DNA of 64,000 nt from Methylobacterium soli (GTDB taxonomy: Bacteria; Pseudomonadota; Alphaproteobacteria; Rhizobiales; Beijerinckiaceae), in the NCBI RefSeq assembly GCF_008806385.1, contig NZ_VZZK01000026.1, positions 1 through 64,000 of the forward strand, written 5' to 3'. Below the pieces are notes generated by a model that saw only the letters and a list, made by a program, of their open reading frames with translations, searched no databases and was not told the origin of the DNA. Of this stretch, positions 60,856 to 64,000 are shown piece by piece (position 1 is the stretch's first letter; the number at the start of each line of letters is the position of its first letter). Made by a program: the position numbers and the translations under genes.

Positions 60856-63015
60856 ATGCCCGTCACCGCCGAGATCCTGATCCCCCTGGCGATCGACACG
60901 GCCTACAGCTACGCCGTGCCGGAGGGGCTGGCGCTGGCCGAGGGCGACATCGTGCAGGTGCCGCTGGGCCCCCGCGAGACGGTCGGCGTGGTCTGGGGGC
61001 TGGCCGAGAGCCCGGGCGGCTCGAACCTGCGGCCCGTCACCGGCCGGCTCGCGGTGCCGCCCCTGTCCGAGCCCCTGCGCCGGCTCGTCGACTGGCTTTC
61101 TCGCTACACCCTGGCGCCGAAGGGCTCGGCGCTCGCCATGGCCCTGCGCCTGCCCGACGAGGCCGCCGCCCGCGAGAGCCTGCGGGTCGGGGTGCGCGCC
61201 AGCGGGAAGCCCCCCGCCCGCGCCACCCCGGCGCGCGGCAAGGTCCTGGCCGTGGCGGCCGACGGCGCGCTGCGCGGCAAGAGCGCGCTCGCCAAGGAGG
61301 CCGGCGTCTCGCTGAGCGTGGTCGACGGGCTGGTCGACGACGGGGCGCTGGAGGCGGTGGCCCTCGAGCCCGAGCCCGTGGCGCTGCCCCCCGATCCCGA
61401 CCATCCCCGGGTGCCTCTCTCCGAGGCGCAGGGCCGGGCCGCCGCCGAGCTCCTGCCCCCGGAGGGCGATCCCGGGGCGACGCTCCTCGAAGGCGTCACG
61501 GGCTCGGGCAAGACCGAGGTCTATTTCGAGGCGGTGGCGGAATGCGTGCGCGCCGGGCGCCAGGCCCTGATCCTGATGCCCGAGATCGCCCTGACGGCGC
61601 AGTTCCTCGACCGCTTCGCGGCGCGCTTCGGCGTGCGCCCCGCCGCCTGGCATTCGGGCATCGGCGGCAAGCGCCGCGAGCGCATCCGGGCGGGCGTGGC
61701 GGCGGGCGAGATCGGCGTCGTGGTCGGCGCCCGCTCGGCCCTGTTCCTGCCCTTCGCCCGGCTCGGCCTCATCGTGGTCGATGAGGAGCACGAATCCGCC
61801 TACAAGCAGGAGGACGGGGTGCATTACCACGCCCGCGACATGGCGGTGGTGCGCGGGCGCCTCGAGGGCTGCCCGGTGGTGCTCGCCTCCGCCACGCCCT
61901 CGATCGAGACCCGGGTGAACGCGGCGCGCGGGCGCTATCGCCACGTCGCCCTGCCGGAGCGCTTCGGCGGGCGCCGCCTGCCCGACATCCGGGCGATCGA
62001 CATGCGCCTCGACAAGCCCGAGCGCGGCCGCTTCCTGGCGCCGCCGATGATCCACGCCCTCAAGCACAACCTCGCGGCGGGGGAGCAATCCCTGCTGTTC
62101 CTGAACCGGCGGGGCTACGCGCCGCTGACGCTGTGCCGCGCCTGCGGCCACCGCTACCAGTGCCGCAACTGCTCGACCTGGCTCGTGGAGCACCGCTTCC
62201 GCCGGGCCCTGGTCTGCCACCAATGCGGCTATGCCGAGCGCAAGCCGGAGGCCTGCGTCGAATGCGGCGCCTTCGAGCACCTCACCCCCTGCGGCCCCGG
62301 CGTCGAGCGCATCGCCGAGGAGGTCGCCGAGCTGTTTCCGCAGCAGCGCATCGTCGTCCTGTCGAGCGATTTTCCCGGCGGCGCCGAGCGCCTGCGGGCC
62401 GAGTTGCAGATGGTGGCGGACGGCGCCTGCGACATCGTCATCGGCACGCAGCTCGTGGCCAAGGGCCACAACTTCCCGCACCTGACGCTGGTGGGCGTGC
62501 TCGACGCCGATATCGGCCTCACCTCGGGCGATCCGCGGGCGGCCGAGCGCACCTTCCAGCTGCTCCAGCAGGTCACCGGCCGGGCGGGGCGCGGCGAGAG
62601 GCCCGGCCGGGCCCTGGTCCAGACCTACCAGCCCGAGCACCCGGTCATCGCCGCGCTCCTCTCGGGCGATGCCGAGCGCTTCTACGAGGAGGAGATCGCG
62701 GCCCGGGAACTCGCCGGGCTGCCGCCCTTCGGGCGCCTCGCGGCCCTCATCGTCTCGGCCAACGAGCGGGAGGTGGCCGAGGCCCACGGGCAGGCGCTCG
62801 CCCGCGCCGCCGAGCCGCCGCCGGGCGTGATGGTGCTCGGCCCCGCCGAGGCGCCGCTGGCGCTGATCCGCGGGCGCTGGCGCTTCCGCCTCCTCGTGAA
62901 GACCGAGCGGGCGATCGACCTGCAATCCTACCTGCGCGACTGGCTCGCCCGCGGCCCCAAGGTGCGCGGCAACGTCAAGGTGACGATCGACGTCGACCCG
63001 CAGAGCTTCCTCTGA
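60856..63015 (+). CDS. priA: PriA primosomal helicase
   Basis: A 719-residue replication-restart helicase. An N-terminal fork-binding domain (start EILIPLAIDTAYSYAVPEGL) is followed by a helicase core with Walker A GVTGSGKTEVYF (about 213-224) and the DEEH box VVDEEHESAYKQEDG (about 309-312). Paired CxxC zinc motifs (LCRACGHRYQCRNC, CHQCGYAERKPEACVECG) and helicase motifs through LLQQVTGRAGRG follow. PriA reloads the replisome at stalled forks. No primosome partners lie nearby. Confidence 0.95.
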   Translation: MPVTAEILIPLAIDTAYSYAVPEGLALAEGDIVQVPLGPRETVGVVWGLAESPGGSNLRPVTGRLAVPPLSEPLRRLVDWLSRYTLAPKGSALAMALRLPDEAAARESLRVGVRASGKPPARATPARGKVLAVAADGALRGKSALAKEAGVSLSVVDGLVDDGALEAVALEPEPVALPPDPDHPRVPLSEAQGRAAAELLPPEGDPGATLLEGVTGSGKTEVYFEAVAECVRAGRQALILMPEIALTAQFLDRFAARFGVRPAAWHSGIGGKRRERIRAGVAAGEIGVVVGARSALFLPFARLGLIVVDEEHESAYKQEDGVHYHARDMAVVRGRLEGCPVVLASATPSIETRVNAARGRYRHVALPERFGGRRLPDIRAIDMRLDKPERGRFLAPPMIHALKHNLAAGEQSLLFLNRRGYAPLTLCRACGHRYQCRNCSTWLVEHRFRRALVCHQCGYAERKPEACVECGAFEHLTPCGPGVERIAEEVAELFPQQRIVVLSSDFPGGAERLRAELQMVADGACDIVIGTQLVAKGHNFPHLTLVGVLDADIGLTSGDPRAAERTFQLLQQVTGRAGRGERPGRALVQTYQPEHPVIAALLSGDAERFYEEEIAARELAGLPPFGRLAALIVSANEREVAEAHGQALARAAEPPPGVMVLGPAEAPLALIRGRWRFRLLVKTERAIDLQSYLRDWLARGPKVRGNVKVTIDVDPQSFL

Positions 63016-63020
63016 CGGCG

Positions 63021-63060
63021 CGGGCGGGCGCCCTCGCCGGGAGGGAGCGGCGCCCGCCCG
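63021..63060. terminator. GC hairpin after priA
   Basis: CGGGCGGGCGCC and GGCGCCCGCCCG form a 12-bp stem with a 16-base loop right after the priA stop. No T-run follows; a tentative terminator. Confidence 0.5.
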
Positions 63061-63273
63061 GGATCGCGGCGGATCGGCGCAGCGCCGAGGCTCATCCTCG
63101 CCGATCGACCGGGCCTCCCGGATTTCCCGAAGCGCCGGGTCCGGGTCGGAACCCGCACCCGAACGCAAAGGCGGACATCGACCCGCCGCATTTTTTGTAG
63201 GATGACAGGGCGCGTGGGAGCACGAGCCTCCCCCGGACGGCCCCCGATGCGACGACCCATGAGGAGCGCTGAC

Positions 63274-63636
63274 GTGCTGAGCTACGAGAAGAAGCCGGAT
63301 TCCAACATCGCCGAGATCGTCGTCGACGGGAAAATCGCGGACGCGGAGATGAACGCCGTCATGACGGCGATGCAGGCCGATCTCGACAAGGGCGGCAAGA
63401 TCAAGCTCCTGGAGGACATCCGCGCCTTCCAGGGCATGGAGCCGGCGGCCTTCTTCAAGGATCCGCGCTTCGGCCTGGCGATGATGAAGGGCGTGAGCCA
63501 CGTGGCGCTCGTGACCGACGCGCAATGGCTCAAGGTGCTGGCCGAGACCTTCAGCTTCGTCTCGCCGGCCCAGATCAAGGTGTTCGAGCGCGCCCGCATC
63601 GACGAGGCGCGCAGCTGGCTCGCCAGCGCGGCGTGA
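63274..63636 (+). CDS. SpoIIAA/STAS-like cytoplasmic protein
   Basis: A 120-residue protein of the STAS/SEC14-like group (SpoIIAA-like). Landmarks are SNIAEIVVDGKIADAEMNAV, KIKLLEDIRAFQGMEPAAFFKD, HVALVTDAQWLKVLAETF and FERARIDEARSWL. The GTG at 63274 is chosen because AGGAG lies 6 bases before it; ATG 63259 is the alternative. The family binds lipids or nucleotides or acts in partner switching; the role here is unknown. It stands alone. Confidence 0.85.
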   Translation: MLSYEKKPDSNIAEIVVDGKIADAEMNAVMTAMQADLDKGGKIKLLEDIRAFQGMEPAAFFKDPRFGLAMMKGVSHVALVTDAQWLKVLAETFSFVSPAQIKVFERARIDEARSWLASAA

Positions 63637-63711
63637 AGGGCGAAGGCGCGGCCCCGGCCGCGCCTCGTCTGCGATGATGTCACCCGCGCGACCGGCGCGG
63701 GTGTTACCCGG

Positions 63712-63779
63712 CCTGCGCGAGCCTACCCCGCCTGCGCGACCTTACTCCGCCTGCGCGATCTTCACTCCGCCTGCGCGAC
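63712..63779. repeat. 19-20 bp tandem repeat carrying stop codons
   Basis: CCTGCGCGA units start at 63712, 63731, 63750 and 63770. Read on the minus strand, each repeats the last codons of the following gene (GCGCAGGCGGAGTGA-like), ending TGA, TAA, TAG, TAA. It overlaps the 3' end of the gene at 63762. A hairpin (CACCCGCGC/GCGCGGGTG at 63681-63703) lies just beyond. Confidence 0.8.
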
Positions 63780-64000
63780 TTGCGAACCGTGGCGGCGGGC
63801 GGTCCAGCGGCCGGAGCAGAGGGCCGAGACCTTCCAGGTGCCGCCGCCGGAGCGGGCCTGGAGCCGGCCCGAGACCGCGCCGTTCGCCGAGCCGTTCGAG
63901 ACGCTGAGGCCGACGGTGCCGTCCGCGCCGACGCGCCCGCTCATGCGGGTCGAGGCATCCGCGCCCGAGACGAGGCGGACATTCCCCTCCTGCACCGACA
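63762..64000 (-). CDS. Unknown protein, C-terminal part
   Basis: The frame is open to the right window edge, so only the last about 79 codons are seen. The visible sequence (NVRLVSGADASTRMSGRVGADGTVGLSVSNGS, then SGRLQARSGGGTWKVS and CSGRWTARRHG) has a strand-rich, Gly/Ser pattern seen in small exported proteins of this order; I cannot name the family. The last codons are duplicated downstream with fresh stop codons. Codon use is like the neighbours, so the gene looks real. Confidence 0.6.
   Translation of the reverse strand, partial: SVQEGNVRLVSGADASTRMSGRVGADGTVGLSVSNGSANGAVSGRLQARSGGGTWKVSALCSGRWTARRHGSQVAQAE

Noticed and set aside
60673-63525. A 950-codon minus-strand open frame over priA
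   Set aside because: Antisense shadow; priA on the plus strand has complete helicase and zinc motifs.

Overview
The window is a GC-rich chromosomal segment (GC third positions almost throughout, about 70% GC by eye) from an alphaproteobacterium of the order Hyphomicrobiales. A Methylobacterium-like organism is the best guess. The evidence is a ruvB-ybgC-tolQRAB order, an Irr-type Fur protein with a GCP motif and a triple-His motif next to fabA/fabB/fabI, candidate EcfG/PhyR general-stress promoters, and clusters of palindromic CCCTCTCCCG-type repeats. No rRNA, tRNA, CRISPR array, insertion sequence or prophage gene was seen. It reads as core chromosome with small accessory insertions.

Layout. 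0-5.7 kb: end of ruvB, an inserted parDE toxin-antitoxin pair, then ybgC-tolQ-tolR-tolA-tolB; pal does not follow. 5.7-13 kb, mostly minus strand: a 28-residue membrane peptide, an MFS exporter, an orphan HTH antitoxin-like gene, dsbD, an aminopeptidase P and prmA. 13-16.1 kb: a candidate stress promoter with a doubtful small ORF, then the molybdate operon modABC. 16.1-25.8 kb: a palindromic repeat cluster, nudC, a HIT protein, a PAS chemoreceptor, a universal stress protein, a membrane acyltransferase, an unusual DUF4142 protein, beta-carbonic anhydrase, a Nudix hydrolase and a DUF429 protein. 25.9-33 kb: a CitE-like lyase overlapping a dUTPase, an Rrf2 regulator, an HD-GYP phosphodiesterase, a GH15 glucanohydrolase and amtB. 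33-39.5 kb: fabI, a secreted protein, a 38-residue stress-type membrane peptide, fabB, fabA, a YoaK/DUF1275 protein with no standard start codon, irr and an SH3 protein. 39.8-46.5 kb: a 2-hydroxyacid dehydrogenase with a cupin protein, a Popeye-like membrane cNMP-binding protein, an amine oxidase coupled to a kelch protein, an EI24 protein and an NDUFA9-like protein. 47-55.2 kb: a fructose module (oprB, fruA, fruK, a fused EIIA-HPr-EI, divergent LacI-type fruR with clear operators). 55.2-59.4 kb: an Fbp-type ferric ABC transporter. 59.5-64 kb: an MFS protein, priA, a STAS-like protein and the tail of an unknown gene.

How parts work together. TolQRA-TolB maintain the envelope during division. 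FabA and FabB make unsaturated fatty acids, FabI completes each elongation cycle, and irr lies beside them as in related genomes. The fructose genes form a complete uptake and phosphorylation route: a porin, phosphotransfer from PEP through one fused protein, the membrane transporter and 1-phosphofructokinase. They share a divergent control region with their likely repressor.

The least explained material is small or non-coding: two membrane micro-proteins, three GGAAC-N16-CGTT promoter candidates, and a recurring habit of short tandem duplications (12-27 bp, mostly multiples of three) at gene edges and protein ends.
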